Positions 1-8,685 of a stretch of DNA of 64,000 bases are shown here, piece by piece. Within the stretch, counting starts at the first letter, position 1. Each line of letters begins with the position of its first letter. Origin of the DNA: Parietichytrium sp. I65-24A (taxonomy: Eukaryota; Sar; Bigyra; Thraustochytrida; Thraustochytriidae); contig BLSF01000008.1 of assembly GCA_012862575.1 (NCBI GenBank), forward strand, positions 310,001 to 374,000. The letters are read 5' to 3'. The notes beneath the pieces were generated by a model that saw only the letters and a list, made by a program, of their open reading frames with translations, did no database searches and was not told the DNA's origin. Position numbers and translations under genes: made by a program.

Positions 1-193
1 CGATAATTGCAATTGTTGCCAAGTGCCTTCCTCTAGATCACTGTGAAACCCCGCGGCCAAGTGTCTCGAAGGAGAGAATCAGCGCGAGCAGCTCTGCAGG
101 AAGCTGCGCAGAGACTTGGGACCTGAGATTCGCGCAAGCAGCCGACTCTTCTTCTCATGAGAGCTAGAGAGGCGAGGCGAGCAGTCCATTCAC

Positions 194-1873
194 ATGTCGT
201 TCACACAGAGGAGAGATGGCGGCCGGAGGTTGCTAGCATCTCGAAAATTCGCGGCCAATAGCTTTGCGGAGCGCAGCGAGAGCGACGCCGAGCGATCGTA
301 TGTGAGCCAGGGGGCGGCTCGCGCAGCGCCAGCTGAATATTCCTTTGGCGCGATGGGAAACCAGCAGCACGAGAACGTGTATATATCAAGTGATGATTCC
401 AGTGACGACGAGGAGATTCACTCGAAGGCAAGCTCGGCAAGTCGGATGACCATTCACCGCGAAAGAAATGGGATATGGGTCAGCAGCGACGAAGAAGATG
501 ATGTTGAAGAGAAGGACGGTGACCATGAATATCACCAAACAGCTCGATCAAAAAACTCGTTTGCAAGAACATCACGGCAGAATCCGATTCGCCAACCCGG
601 AGCTGGCTATGGGTCTGATTGCAGCAGTACTTCCAATCCTGCAAGAAGACAGCCTACGATGAAGAGAACATTGTCAATTGATCCCGCAAGATTCGGATCT
701 ACCCAGATGAAGGGGCCAGTCAAATCGTCACCAGCCTCCGCGTGGTCTTCGGGGTCATCAACCACAGCCAGTTCTAATACATCATATCCACCTCAGCAGT
801 CTCAGTGGGCTCCAAGCGGGGGCAATGGGTACAGCCTGACGAGACGAAAATCCGCTGGTGAAGTGCTGCACAAGCGAAATCAGTCCTCTAAGGCCAGCAA
901 TCGGCGGTATCGAGAGCCCCAAGGCTATGACTCTTTTGAGAGTGTCAGTTTGGCGTCAGACGCGGAGGGATATGCATCCTCTGCCTCGTCACGCATGAAT
1001 GGCTCAGTGCGACTTCGCCAATCAGCAAATCCGAGACGCGCCACGAGTGCCCGGCTTGCAAACTCAACGCACGCAAACATCTCAAATCAGTGGAACTCTC
1101 AACCCAGTGCCACGAAAGCACATGCAATAAATGCTCACATACCGTCAAACTCGTTTCTAACCTCAAGGCCCCGTCAAGTGCCTGTGAAGAATAATTTCAC
1201 CACGCCAACCACGCAGCAACCCTCCGCAACAAGCAATACGTTTGCTCCAGTCGCCAAGTCAGCTTCAAGCATGCCGTCAGATGGCGGTATTCAGCTACAC
1301 TCCGTGCAATTTTGGGATCCCGACGGATCACGCGCAAAGTACGCCGACTGGGCGATTCACGGGCTCAGCTTTGGGTCCGCCGTGTTTGCGTTGGCATCAG
1401 GGCACTACATTGTCGGTTTGGCCTTGCTCGCGCTGGCAGTTTTTTGCGGCGGTTACCTCGCCGCGATGTTTCGCGTCGGACGATGGCGCCAGCACTCTGG
1501 TATAACCCCTGCAGCTCTTTTCAATGATCTTTACGAGCTCGCAGAATCAGTCGCCACCGACACGCCCATGGCCACTCCCTCAGGGGTCGTTCGCGCCCGA
1601 AGAATCTGCGCTGGAGAGCTCGGCGCTGCTCTTGCACGGCAAGCCACAATGCTCGATGGATCCGAGAGGCTAATCTTTTGGGTGGAAGCCTGTGCTCATT
1701 TTCGCCTTACTTTGCGCGCTGGATGCCATCACCTCGGGGGCGGTCGATTGCAGCCTTCAAGGCTCACCAGCGCTAGCCTAGCAGCGTTCACCAGAGACAT
1801 GCCCGTCTCCGTTTGCGCAAGCTGCGACAACAAGATCGCCATCGAACACAAGTTCCCGCTCAAGTGCGACTGA
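194..1873 (+). CDS. Ser-rich protein with two predicted membrane segments, unrecognised
   Basis: A 559-residue single-exon frame opening at an ATG at 194. I do not recognise the family. Residues 1-380 are low-complexity and rich in Ser, Asn, Arg and Gln, with short acidic Ser/Asp runs near 60-70 and 97-110, and look disordered. Residues about 388-430 hold two closely spaced hydrophobic stretches that read as a TM hairpin. The remaining 130 residues are mildly amphipathic and end in a CASC motif 24 residues from the terminus, reminiscent of half a zinc finger. A hairpin-anchored organelle-membrane protein is possible but is only inference. The next gene starts 324 bp downstream on the same strand. 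Coding status rests on length and composition; confidence in function is nil. Confidence 0.6.
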   Translation: MSFTQRRDGGRRLLASRKFAANSFAERSESDAERSYVSQGAARAAPAEYSFGAMGNQQHENVYISSDDSSDDEEIHSKASSASRMTIHRERNGIWVSSDEEDDVEEKDGDHEYHQTARSKNSFARTSRQNPIRQPGAGYGSDCSSTSNPARRQPTMKRTLSIDPARFGSTQMKGPVKSSPASAWSSGSSTTASSNTSYPPQQSQWAPSGGNGYSLTRRKSAGEVLHKRNQSSKASNRRYREPQGYDSFESVSLASDAEGYASSASSRMNGSVRLRQSANPRRATSARLANSTHANISNQWNSQPSATKAHAINAHIPSNSFLTSRPRQVPVKNNFTTPTTQQPSATSNTFAPVAKSASSMPSDGGIQLHSVQFWDPDGSRAKYADWAIHGLSFGSAVFALASGHYIVGLALLALAVFCGGYLAAMFRVGRWRQHSGITPAALFNDLYELAESVATDTPMATPSGVVRARRICAGELGAALARQATMLDGSERLIFWVEACAHFRLTLRAGCHHLGGGRLQPSRLTSASLAAFTRDMPVSVCASCDNKIAIEHKFPLKCD

Positions 1874-2158
1874 GCCTTCCTTCCTTCCTTCACTCACTCA
1901 CTCACGGTGGGCTCGCTCCTTTGCCCGGACCGCCCAGGAACCCGCACGCGGCGCGGACCTCCTCTCTCGGTTCCAACTTGTTCCGACTGTTCCTTTGCTC
2001 TCTCTCTCTCTCTCTCTCTCTCTCCTCCGAGCTCTCTTCGCGCACTCTGCCCACCAGCGTACAACGTACAACGTACAGCGCGCACCCTCACCGCCAAAGC
2101 AGCAGCCATCTCGCCAGCGTCCCATTGTCCCATTGTCCCAGCGTCCCAGTGTCCCCGC

Positions 2159-2192
<34 letters not shown>

Positions 2193-2196
2193 AGGC
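1874..2196. promoter_or_regulatory. Intergenic leader of the TLDc gene with two microsatellites
   Basis: This 323-bp spacer between two plus-strand genes holds a CT dinucleotide tract (1998-2024), short repeats of CAACGTACA type near 2060, several CCCATTGTC/CCCAGTGTC units near 2120-2155, and a GAGCAG hexamer array (about 2158-2190) that ends seven bases before the ATG. The frame stays open upstream of the ATG but has no other ATG, so I read it as a 5' leader rather than an N-terminal extension. Confidence 0.5.
1998..2024. repeat. (CT)n microsatellite
   Basis: An uninterrupted CT dinucleotide run of 27 bases about 170 bp upstream of the TLDc gene ATG. Similar pyrimidine or purine tracts precede several other genes in the window. 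Confidence 0.9.
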
Positions 2197-3507
2197 ATGG
2201 GGACGGCGAGCAGCAAGGGGGCGTCCTCCTCGCCGGCATCGGCGCCGAAGCACGCGCTGCTGTCGGACGGGGAATACGAGTTGGTGAGCGGGCGGTTCGA
2301 CAAGCTGCGCGGGGAAGACGGCAAGGTGACGGCAGGTCGGGTCTGCGAGGCGCTGGGCCTGCCGGCGTCGGACGCAGCGGCGCTGGGCAGGGTCCTCGGG
2401 AGCAGCGAGGACGTGCAGAAGAAGGAGTTTGTGGACGCGGTCGCGTCCATGACGCGCGGGACGACCGCCGAGATGCGAAAGTCGCTGTTCAAGATGGCAG
2501 GGAACGGCCTGGATGTCAAGGCCATGATGCTCGCGGTGTACCATGCAGCGGGGAACGAGGGCGATGCTGACTTTGAAGCGATGCAGAAGGGGTTTGCAGC
2601 GTTTTGCAAGGCGCAAGCGCAGCTGGATGGAGGCGAAGAGAAGCCGAGCCTGGTGTACTTTGTGAGGTGGTGCACAGCCGATGTGCCGAGCCTTCAAGAG
2701 CCATTACACTCGCGTTTTGCCAGGCTCCTTGTGCTGAATCAGCAAGAGCAGCAGCAGAACTTGCAGAGCGTTGGCCTGTTCTCGGAGCCGACCAGGCAAG
2801 TGCTCGAAAGAGGAGAAGTGCTCGGGCTCGGGCAAGCTTTCGCGCTCACGATGTGTGACGCCAGGTGCCAAGCAGGTTGGGATCTTCTGTTCACCACGAG
2901 CAAGGACGGGATGTCATTTGACGGGCTGGCAAAAGGTCTCGTTGGATACTCGGGGCCGTCGTTGCTTGCTGTGAAAGATACCGAGGGAAACTGTTTCGGT
3001 GCGCTGGTGAGCGAGACGTGGGTGGAGGCCGGTCAATTTTACGGCAAACAAAACTCGATTTTGTTTTCATTTAAGCCAGAATTCGCAGCGCGACGTGCTC
3101 GCAGCGACGGGTCAGCCGAGGGGATGGGCAACTTTCAGTACCTCAAGATCAGAGGAAGAACGGGGTTCCACGGTGTCGGTTTCGGAGGCGATGAGACCTC
3201 CATGCGCTTGGCCATCGACAGAAATTTGGAGGAGTGTCGCGCCGGAAACTTCGATATGACCTACGAGCCGGGAAACCTTCGCACGACGGAGGGGGCAACC
3301 GCATCCTTTGTCCCCGTCACAATCGAATTGTGGGGTTTGGGGGGCGAAGACGCTTTGAGCGCGCAGGCCATGGAGCACGCTGATATTGACCGGATGCAGC
3401 AGAACAGACGACAAGTTGATCGCAAGAAGTTTGCAGAGAATGCCTTTGACCGGCAGTTTTTGCTCGGCAAGACCTTTGAACACCAAGAGCAGATCGAGCG
3501 GCGATGA
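2197..3507 (+). CDS. TLDc-domain protein, MEAK7/EAK-7-like
   Basis: A 436-residue protein. The ATG at 2197 is chosen because it gives MGTASSK, a textbook N-myristoylation signal (Gly2, Ser6, Lys7), and because no ATG lies upstream in frame. Residues about 20-190 are helical and resemble the EF-hand-like N-terminal region of MEAK7. Residues about 194-390 are a TLDc domain: the GWDLLF strand, the SFDGL motif, GPSLLAVKD, the FGAL strand and the closing GFGG.....L region are all visible. Metazoan MEAK7 is a myristoylated, lysosome-associated protein linked to an alternative mTOR pathway. The matching order of myristoylation signal, helical region and C-terminal TLDc supports this assignment over OXR1/NCOA7, which lack the lipid signal. 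TLDc proteins also bind the V-ATPase. The cellular role here is inferred. Confidence 0.85.
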   Translation: MGTASSKGASSSPASAPKHALLSDGEYELVSGRFDKLRGEDGKVTAGRVCEALGLPASDAAALGRVLGSSEDVQKKEFVDAVASMTRGTTAEMRKSLFKMAGNGLDVKAMMLAVYHAAGNEGDADFEAMQKGFAAFCKAQAQLDGGEEKPSLVYFVRWCTADVPSLQEPLHSRFARLLVLNQQEQQQNLQSVGLFSEPTRQVLERGEVLGLGQAFALTMCDARCQAGWDLLFTTSKDGMSFDGLAKGLVGYSGPSLLAVKDTEGNCFGALVSETWVEAGQFYGKQNSILFSFKPEFAARRARSDGSAEGMGNFQYLKIRGRTGFHGVGFGGDETSMRLAIDRNLEECRAGNFDMTYEPGNLRTTEGATASFVPVTIELWGLGGEDALSAQAMEHADIDRMQQNRRQVDRKKFAENAFDRQFLLGKTFEHQEQIERR

Positions 3508-3732
3508 ATTATCAGTAACTGTGAATCACTGCTTCACGCTGTCGCTATTCCTAGTAGTTGTAAAAATAATGTCCTACCATTCTATCACATATTTCGCTCG
3601 TCAAAAGACGCCCGGTGCACTCGGTGCCTCTGCTTTGTGCTTTCGGCGCACCTCTCAAGCGAAGCACAACGTTTTTTTCGTTCCCCACGCAAGAATAGTT
3701 CTTTGGCGTATTTCGCGCACTCAGAGACCTCA

Positions 3733-4362
3733 TCAGACGTCCTTCAGATTGCGCCCAAAGAAGAAAATCTCCCTCGATTCACTTCTAGAAGATTTGGGCT
3801 TGAACCTCTTGAACTCCTTGAAGGTCTTTTTCATGTCACTCGCAAAGAGCTGCTCCTCCGCACCTTGGAACACCTTCACCACGAAGCAACCTTTCGGCCG
3901 CAGAATCTCTCTCGCCGTTTCAAGCGCCATGCTCGCCAGTTCAACCTGTACCAGGTGATCCCGCTCCTTGTCCCCTGAGGTGTTGGGCGCCATGTCGCTC
4001 AGCACGACGTCCACTCCGTTGTCACCCCTGTCGCCGTCGCCAATCCCCGCGGCTTCCAAGATCCTCCTCCTAACTTGGTGGTCCCTAAAGTCGCCACGCA
4101 CCACCTGCGCGTTTCCGAGCGCTTCAATCTCCAGAATGTCACTCATGACGAGCCTCGCTCCAGCGCCAACTCGCCGCTGCGCAGCCTGTGTCCAGCCGCC
4201 TGGCGCGGCGCCGAGGTCCACCACACTGCGTGCGGAGGGCAGGAACGAGAACTTGTCGTCGATTTCCAGGAGTTTGAACGCGGCGCGCGACCGGAAGCCC
4301 TCTCGCGCGCGTTGACGTACGAAAGGATCCCGCGCCTGTCGCGCTACCCACCGCGAGCCCAT
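3733..4362 (-). CDS. MRM2: FtsJ/RrmJ-type rRNA (uridine-2'-O-)methyltransferase
   Basis: A 209-residue protein, essentially the length of E. coli RrmJ (209 aa). The SAM-binding motif DLGAAPGGW lies at 49-57. The K-D-K-E catalytic tetrad is complete at K30 (RSRAAFKL), D123 (LSDMAPN), K163 (VVKVFQG) and E198 (SREIF), in near-perfect register with K38, D124, K164 and E199 of RrmJ. This subfamily methylates the A-loop uridine of large-subunit rRNA (U2552 in E. coli; MRM2 in mitochondria). Cytosolic-nucleolar SPB1 is far longer and tRNA Trm7 differs at the C-terminus, so an organellar role is likeliest. No obvious transit peptide precedes the conserved RWxARQ start, so targeting is unresolved. It converges on the TLDc gene with a 225-bp gap. 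Confidence 0.9.
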   Translation of the reverse strand: MGSRWVARQARDPFVRQRAREGFRSRAAFKLLEIDDKFSFLPSARSVVDLGAAPGGWTQAAQRRVGAGARLVMSDILEIEALGNAQVVRGDFRDHQVRRRILEAAGIGDGDRGDNGVDVVLSDMAPNTSGDKERDHLVQVELASMALETAREILRPKGCFVVKVFQGAEEQLFASDMKKTFKEFKRFKPKSSRSESREIFFFGRNLKDV

Positions 4363-4889
4363 AGCTTTGACCTGTGCTTCTGTGTTTCTGTGCTTCTGTG
4401 CTTCTGTGCTTGCCGACGTTCGACTGTTTTCTTATGTTTTCATGCGGATGTTTGCTGGCACAAGCTGTGGCACGATGTGGCACTGCAGGTACGTGGGGAT
4501 GTATTGTGTCATGTGTAATGAATGTAATGTGTGGTGGGTGTGCGCAGTGCAAGTGCAAGTGCGAGCGAAAGTAAGACAAGCAAGACAGGGAGAGAGTGGA
4601 ATACAATGGAATACAAATACTTTTTACAGAACAGAATAAATTACAAAATGCGAACGGGACTTTCGCTGCGGACGATCGATGCATCGGCACTTTCGGCACG
4701 CGTTGTTAGGAGCTGCAGGAACTTGTTGATGAGTGGTGGTGCATTTAGGTGTTGTCGTCAGCGAGCGATGATTTCAGGAACGGCACCATACTCGAGCGGA
4801 AGTGAAGAATGGCTTGCTTGTTGGAAAGTTGCAGGAAAACAATCTCATCTCAGCCTGCAAAGTTCAGCAACGGACAGCAGACTCGCAAA
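4363..4889. other. Intergenic spacer with TGTGCTTC repeat
   Basis: A 527-bp spacer between two minus-strand genes, so it should hold the methyltransferase promoter and the 3' end of the leucine-rich-repeat gene. An imperfect octamer array (TGTGCTTC/TGTGTTTC) at about 4374-4410 sits just upstream of the methyltransferase ATG, followed by alternating TGTG/GTGCAAG sequence. Short open frames here are compositionally driven. No gene is seen. Confidence 0.5.
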
Positions 4890-6263
4890 TTAGTGCGCCC
4901 AGACGCCGTAGATGCGCTCTTTCCGAAGAGCCAGATGGATCGGGCGGTTTGCAGGCCGGCGCAAGGATTGGATGATCATGTTGTGCGAGAGATCGAGCTT
5001 TTTGAGCCGAGAATTTTTCTCCAAGGCCGCTGCCAGAGCCGCTAGAGCGGGACCGAAAGTTATAGAATTGGTAGTCAGGTCTAGCTCTTCAATGCTGTGG
5101 TTCTTGGCAATCACCTGTTCACTCAACATCTGCAAACCGTCGTGGCCCAAATTGTTGAGACGCAGATTCAAGTGCAACAGAGATTTGTGTGAACCCAAAG
5201 GACGCAACATTAAATCCAAACCTTCCGAGCCAAGTTTGCAGCCATGGAGATCGAGCCTGCGCATCGACCTGCACTTCTTCACTATCTTTCCCAAAAGCTT
5301 CCCGGACTCAGATCCAAGCGGGTTATGCGACAAATCGACGTACTCGATAGTCGGACACTTGCACAACACAACAACCAGGGACTTGAGTCCAACGCTGGTT
5401 ATGTCATTTTTTGGCAACTCCAGTTTGACCAACGTATGCCACCTTTTCAAAGCCTTCGCAAGGAGATGAGCGCCATTATCCCCAAAATTGAAATAATCGA
5501 CCGTCCTCTCTTGCTGTTTGAGAATATTCTCCCGTCGATCCAGATCCCGCTCTGCCCTGTGTACGATTGCGTGCACTTGCGAATCATAAGGGTCGCAGAT
5601 GATCCTCCTGTATTCTTGTAGTGAGCGCTCTTGCTCGACTTTCGCCTCCTCTAGATCGCGCCGTGCTCCCAGCCGGCGTCTGTTGTTGTGAAAGTCATTT
5701 TCTTGAGTTAGGCTCCCGCTCTAAATATTCCACTGCTCTCCCTATTGCTCTCTGCAGACTTACTTTTGACAGAACAATCTCAAACGATAGAGTCTCTGCG
5801 ATTCATCGTCGATATTGCGAATGCTGGTGACCGCCTCAGCCGCAACCTCCACCTCCACTTCGACGAGCTCTCGCAGGTCTCTCTTCTCCTCTTCCTCCTC
5901 AGACTCAGAGTCATCGCCCTCGCCCTCGACCTCGACCTCGCCGTCTCCTGCCTCGCCGTTTTCCTCCTTGGAGGCCTTCTTCTTGCGCTTCCGCTTGGCC
6001 TTTTTCCCCTCCTCCTCCTCTACCAAGCTGCTACCCTCGCTGCTATTCGCTCTTGAAAACGAGGTGCGTCCGTCGCTGTGCTTCCTTTCCACGGCGTCCC
6101 CCGCTTCTCCTTCTGCATCATCTCGAGTGACGTGCTCTCCGCTGACGGCTTCCGTGGCGCTTTCGGAAACGTGGACGTCGTTCGCTTCGCCGGCCTCCTC
6201 TCCATTCTCTCCATTCTCGGGCTCCAGAATTTGAGCCTGCTCTTGTGCAACTTGTTCATCCAT
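4890..6263 (-). CDS. Acidic/coiled leucine-rich-repeat protein, two exons
   Basis: Read as join(5764..6263, 4890..5718) on the minus strand, 442 residues. The exon 1 ATG at 6263 begins MDEQVAQ; an in-frame ATG further upstream would prepend an unlikely hydrophobic segment. Exon 1 encodes an acidic region with a Lys/Arg cluster (about residues 118-128) and a run of Glu/Asp-Ser, ending at a GTAAGT donor. Exon 2 begins with a charged coiled stretch and then has at least six RI-type leucine-rich repeats (LxxLxLxxNxI/L spacing, e.g. VKLELPKND, EYVDLSHNPLG, HLNLRLNNLG, EELDLTTNS, KKLDLSHN). Such LRRs are protein-binding scaffolds. The LRR type resembles that in axonemal DRC5/TCTE1-like proteins, but this is weak. 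Function unassigned. Confidence 0.7.
5719..5763 (-). other. Very short intron in the LRR gene
   Basis: On the minus strand the donor is GTAAGT directly after codons for FCQ plus two bases. The first acceptor that keeps frame is the AG ending at 5719 (intron 45 nt); a second in-frame choice is the AG ending at 5713 (51 nt). Without splicing, exon 1 stops immediately, and exon 2 has no ATG ahead of the LRRs and is closed upstream by a stop. The donor is clear; the acceptor is one of two. Confidence 0.65.
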
Positions 6264-7051
6264 CCCTGAGCGCGCCACTGGCAGCGCTGGACCCAACCAA
6301 CCCTCACGGCTGCGCGGTCTCCAAAAGCTATGCAACTTTTTGCAAAACAACAACTTTCTCATGTGACCGGTAAGCTTATGCAGTGCCACATTGCAGAGCC
6401 AAGTGCCAAAGTGACTACAGGCAGCGATAATCAGCGATAGGTGTGCTGCGAGTGCCAAAGTGTTCATGCCTTTTCATGCGTGGCAGGCGGGGGACGTTCA
6501 TGTCGTTTTATGGTTTCGTGAAAACAATTTCGTGCGTGCATCCGCTTCCGCGAAAGAGGAAGTAAACTTTTGTTTTCGTTTGTTGTTCTTTCAACTTGGC
6601 AAATTTTGCAAATGATGGAACTGGGAGAAAGGAACCAGCTGAGCAGCTTACCCTTACCGTACCGGTACTGATTGTACTGATAGAATTTTTCTGTCTGGCG
6701 AAAGCCGCGTTTCGCAAGGTGTGTACAAGCTGAGTGCAAGTACTTTCATTACTTTCATTACTTTCATGTCATGAATGAATGGGGAGAGAGGTGTTGTTGA
6801 TGAACTGAACTAACTGTAAAGACATCACATAGACTGAGGTGAGACATCACGGCAACTTGGCCTGTCTCGTATGTTCCATTGTACTATTGTACTGTCCCTT
6901 ACTGGGTTTCCCTGGCGTTGCCATGTCCTATGTGCGGGAGAGGAAATAGCCCGAGTGAGCCAATCAAACAGCGTCCGAGGTTGGAAAATGGGGCATAGCC
7001 TCTGCAGCGTGCAGACCCAAAATACGAGCATAGCAGAGTGCATTGAAAGCA
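6264..7051. promoter_or_regulatory. Divergent promoter region between LRR and PADR1 genes
   Basis: A 788-bp divergent spacer. It holds the 10-bp palindrome GTACCGGTAC at 6659-6668 and three units of TACTTTCAT at 6741-6767. A segment at 6264-6467 is open in frame with exon 1 of the LRR gene but looks noncoding. No RNA gene was recognised. Confidence 0.5.
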
Positions 7052-8353
7052 ATGGAGGCAGATGGCGAAGATGGTATTCACTGGAGGGTCATGCATGTTC
7101 CGTCGGGGCGGAGCAAGTGTAGATTGTGCAAGCAAAGACTCGAGAAATTCACACCAATCCTGAGAGCAGCGACAGAAGAAGTGCACGAAATGTGGGGAGA
7201 TAACTTCGGGTCATATCACTTCAAGTGCGGCATTATCGCTTCGCGGTCATCTCGAGGTAGGTGGTACAATATAGGATGCATCATCCGGTCTTTCAATGAC
7301 ATCAAATACTCGGATCCAGACTTGGAAGAAGAGTTCAAGGCCGTACTCAAGGAGATGGGACGTAGTTCGAAGAGACTCAAGGTAGAACCCGTGGGCCCTT
7401 CCGAGGCGCTTACAAACGCCATGGTTGGGGAATTCAAGGCGCAAGAGCTGAAGGCTAAATACGAAGCTATGACAATCTCACAATTGAAGGAATGCCTCAA
7501 ACGCAATCTAATGCCTGTTTCCGGAGTGAAAACTGTTCTTGTGGACCGTTGCGTCGAAGGGGAAGGATTTGGGGTACCAGAAATGTGTCCGACGTGTGGC
7601 CAGGCTCGCCTGAAAACTCAAAGTGATGGCACCATGAAATGCCCTGGCTACTTTGACAAAGTCTTTAATTACTTCCGTACTTGCACGTTCGCCGGCTTTG
7701 GCAACCGAATTCCGTGGGTCAGCGAGGTCAAACAAGAGGTTCCAATCAAGCAGGAGATCAAACAAGAGGTTCCAATCAAGCAGGAGATCAAACAAGAGGT
7801 TTCAATCAAGCAGGAGATCAAGCAGGAGATTCCAATCAAGCAGGAAATTAAACAAGAGATTCCTGTTGAGCAGGAAGCTAGCCAGAAACAACGTCTGCAA
7901 GCCAAATACAGAGCCAAGACGATCGGGCAATTGAAGGATTACCTCAGACTCAATTCTATGCCTGTTTCTGGGAGGAAAGCTGTTCTTGTGGACCGCTGCG
8001 TCGAGGGCGAAGGTTGGGGGGTGCCGGGCAGGTGTCCAGTTTGTTGCCAAGCTCGTTTGAAAACGCAGAGTGACGGGACTATGAAGTGCCCTGGTTTTTC
8101 CGTGGCTGGGACGCGTGCCTACCACTACTGCACATTCGCTGGCGCAGCTGAGCGCACCCCGTGGGTCAACGATAGTAGGCATGAAGTGGACGATGAGCCC
8201 ATGAATCAAACCAACAACTTGTCAGGCCGCAAACGACAACGCGAGCATCATGAGCATTTTGACGACAATGCCATTTATTTGCCTGTAAGTCCTGTGTATC
8301 AAAATCCCGTGCTGTTTGGCCCCTACTTTTATCCTCAAGATCCGCAATTCTAA
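7052..8353 (+). CDS. zf-PARP protein with two PADR1 modules and a SUMO-motif array
   Basis: A 433-residue nuclear protein, ATG at 7052. Residues about 18-100 are a PARP-type zinc finger (C23, C26, H56, C59, the CxxC...HxxC pattern that binds DNA nicks and ends). Residues about 133-215 and 280-366 are two PADR1 modules, each with a helical part (LKxxLxxNxMPVSG..VLVDRCVEGEG) and a zinc-ribbon (CPxCxQARLKTQSDGTMKCPG...CTFAG). In PARP1, PADR1/Zn3 couples DNA binding to catalysis. Between the modules, residues about 226-273 repeat (I/V)KQE nine times, exactly the sumoylation consensus psi-K-x-E. No WGR, regulatory or ADP-ribosyltransferase domain follows; the C-terminus is a short basic then Tyr/Pro-rich tail. 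It may be a DNA-damage adaptor or a decayed PARP relative. The 3' two thirds recur after the N at 8921 as a probable assembly duplicate. Confidence 0.85.
   Translation: MEADGEDGIHWRVMHVPSGRSKCRLCKQRLEKFTPILRAATEEVHEMWGDNFGSYHFKCGIIASRSSRGRWYNIGCIIRSFNDIKYSDPDLEEEFKAVLKEMGRSSKRLKVEPVGPSEALTNAMVGEFKAQELKAKYEAMTISQLKECLKRNLMPVSGVKTVLVDRCVEGEGFGVPEMCPTCGQARLKTQSDGTMKCPGYFDKVFNYFRTCTFAGFGNRIPWVSEVKQEVPIKQEIKQEVPIKQEIKQEVSIKQEIKQEIPIKQEIKQEIPVEQEASQKQRLQAKYRAKTIGQLKDYLRLNSMPVSGRKAVLVDRCVEGEGWGVPGRCPVCCQARLKTQSDGTMKCPGFSVAGTRAYHYCTFAGAAERTPWVNDSRHEVDDEPMNQTNNLSGRKRQREHHEHFDDNAIYLPVSPVYQNPVLFGPYFYPQDPQF
7727..7870 (+). repeat. Coding tandem repeat: psi-K-x-E (SUMO-consensus) array
   Basis: A block of imperfect 21-30-bp units (codons for IKQE, VKQE, P, S) inside the PADR1 gene. 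Nine (I/V)KQE motifs lie in under 50 residues, the last followed by a degenerate VEQE. The DNA units differ by synonymous as well as replacement changes (VP, VS, IP variants). The 3' part of the array sits at the contig junction. Confidence 0.9.
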
Positions 8354-8685
8354 AGGACCTGTCCAACCAAGCCAAGTTCTCACTGTCAATCAAACATAAT
8401 TTTTAATTAAATATCCGCTCTGTTCACGGTCTCTCTGCCACGCTACAATGTCGTCACAGCCAAACGTTTGTCGCACCGAACGCGTGCAATTCGCACCTAG
8501 ATTTCTCCGCAACTATGAAAGTTTTCAAGTTCAACTAAGTCACTGTTAATCAAGGTTGAACGGATCTATTGACCAGGGATTCGGCCCATCCACGGTAGTA
8601 GTACTGACTCGCTCATCCACTTGAGCACACGCACCTTGACTGCGCGCGGGGCTGGGCGTGGAAAGGAAAGGTATGCAAAGGCAGG
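8354..8685. promoter_or_regulatory. Intergenic region, left allele copy
   Basis: A 332-bp spacer between the PADR1 stop and the first copy of the coiled-coil gene start. AT-rich ATTTTTAATTAAATAT near 8399-8414 is a plausible 3'-end processing zone. The rest is the coiled-coil gene promoter. It is duplicated, with small differences, at 9430-9776. Confidence 0.5.

Noticed and set aside
1813-2196. N-terminal extension of the TLDc protein over the CT and GAGCAG repeats
   Set aside because: No ATG in frame; composition is microsatellite-driven; the ATG at 2197 gives a perfect myristoylation signal.
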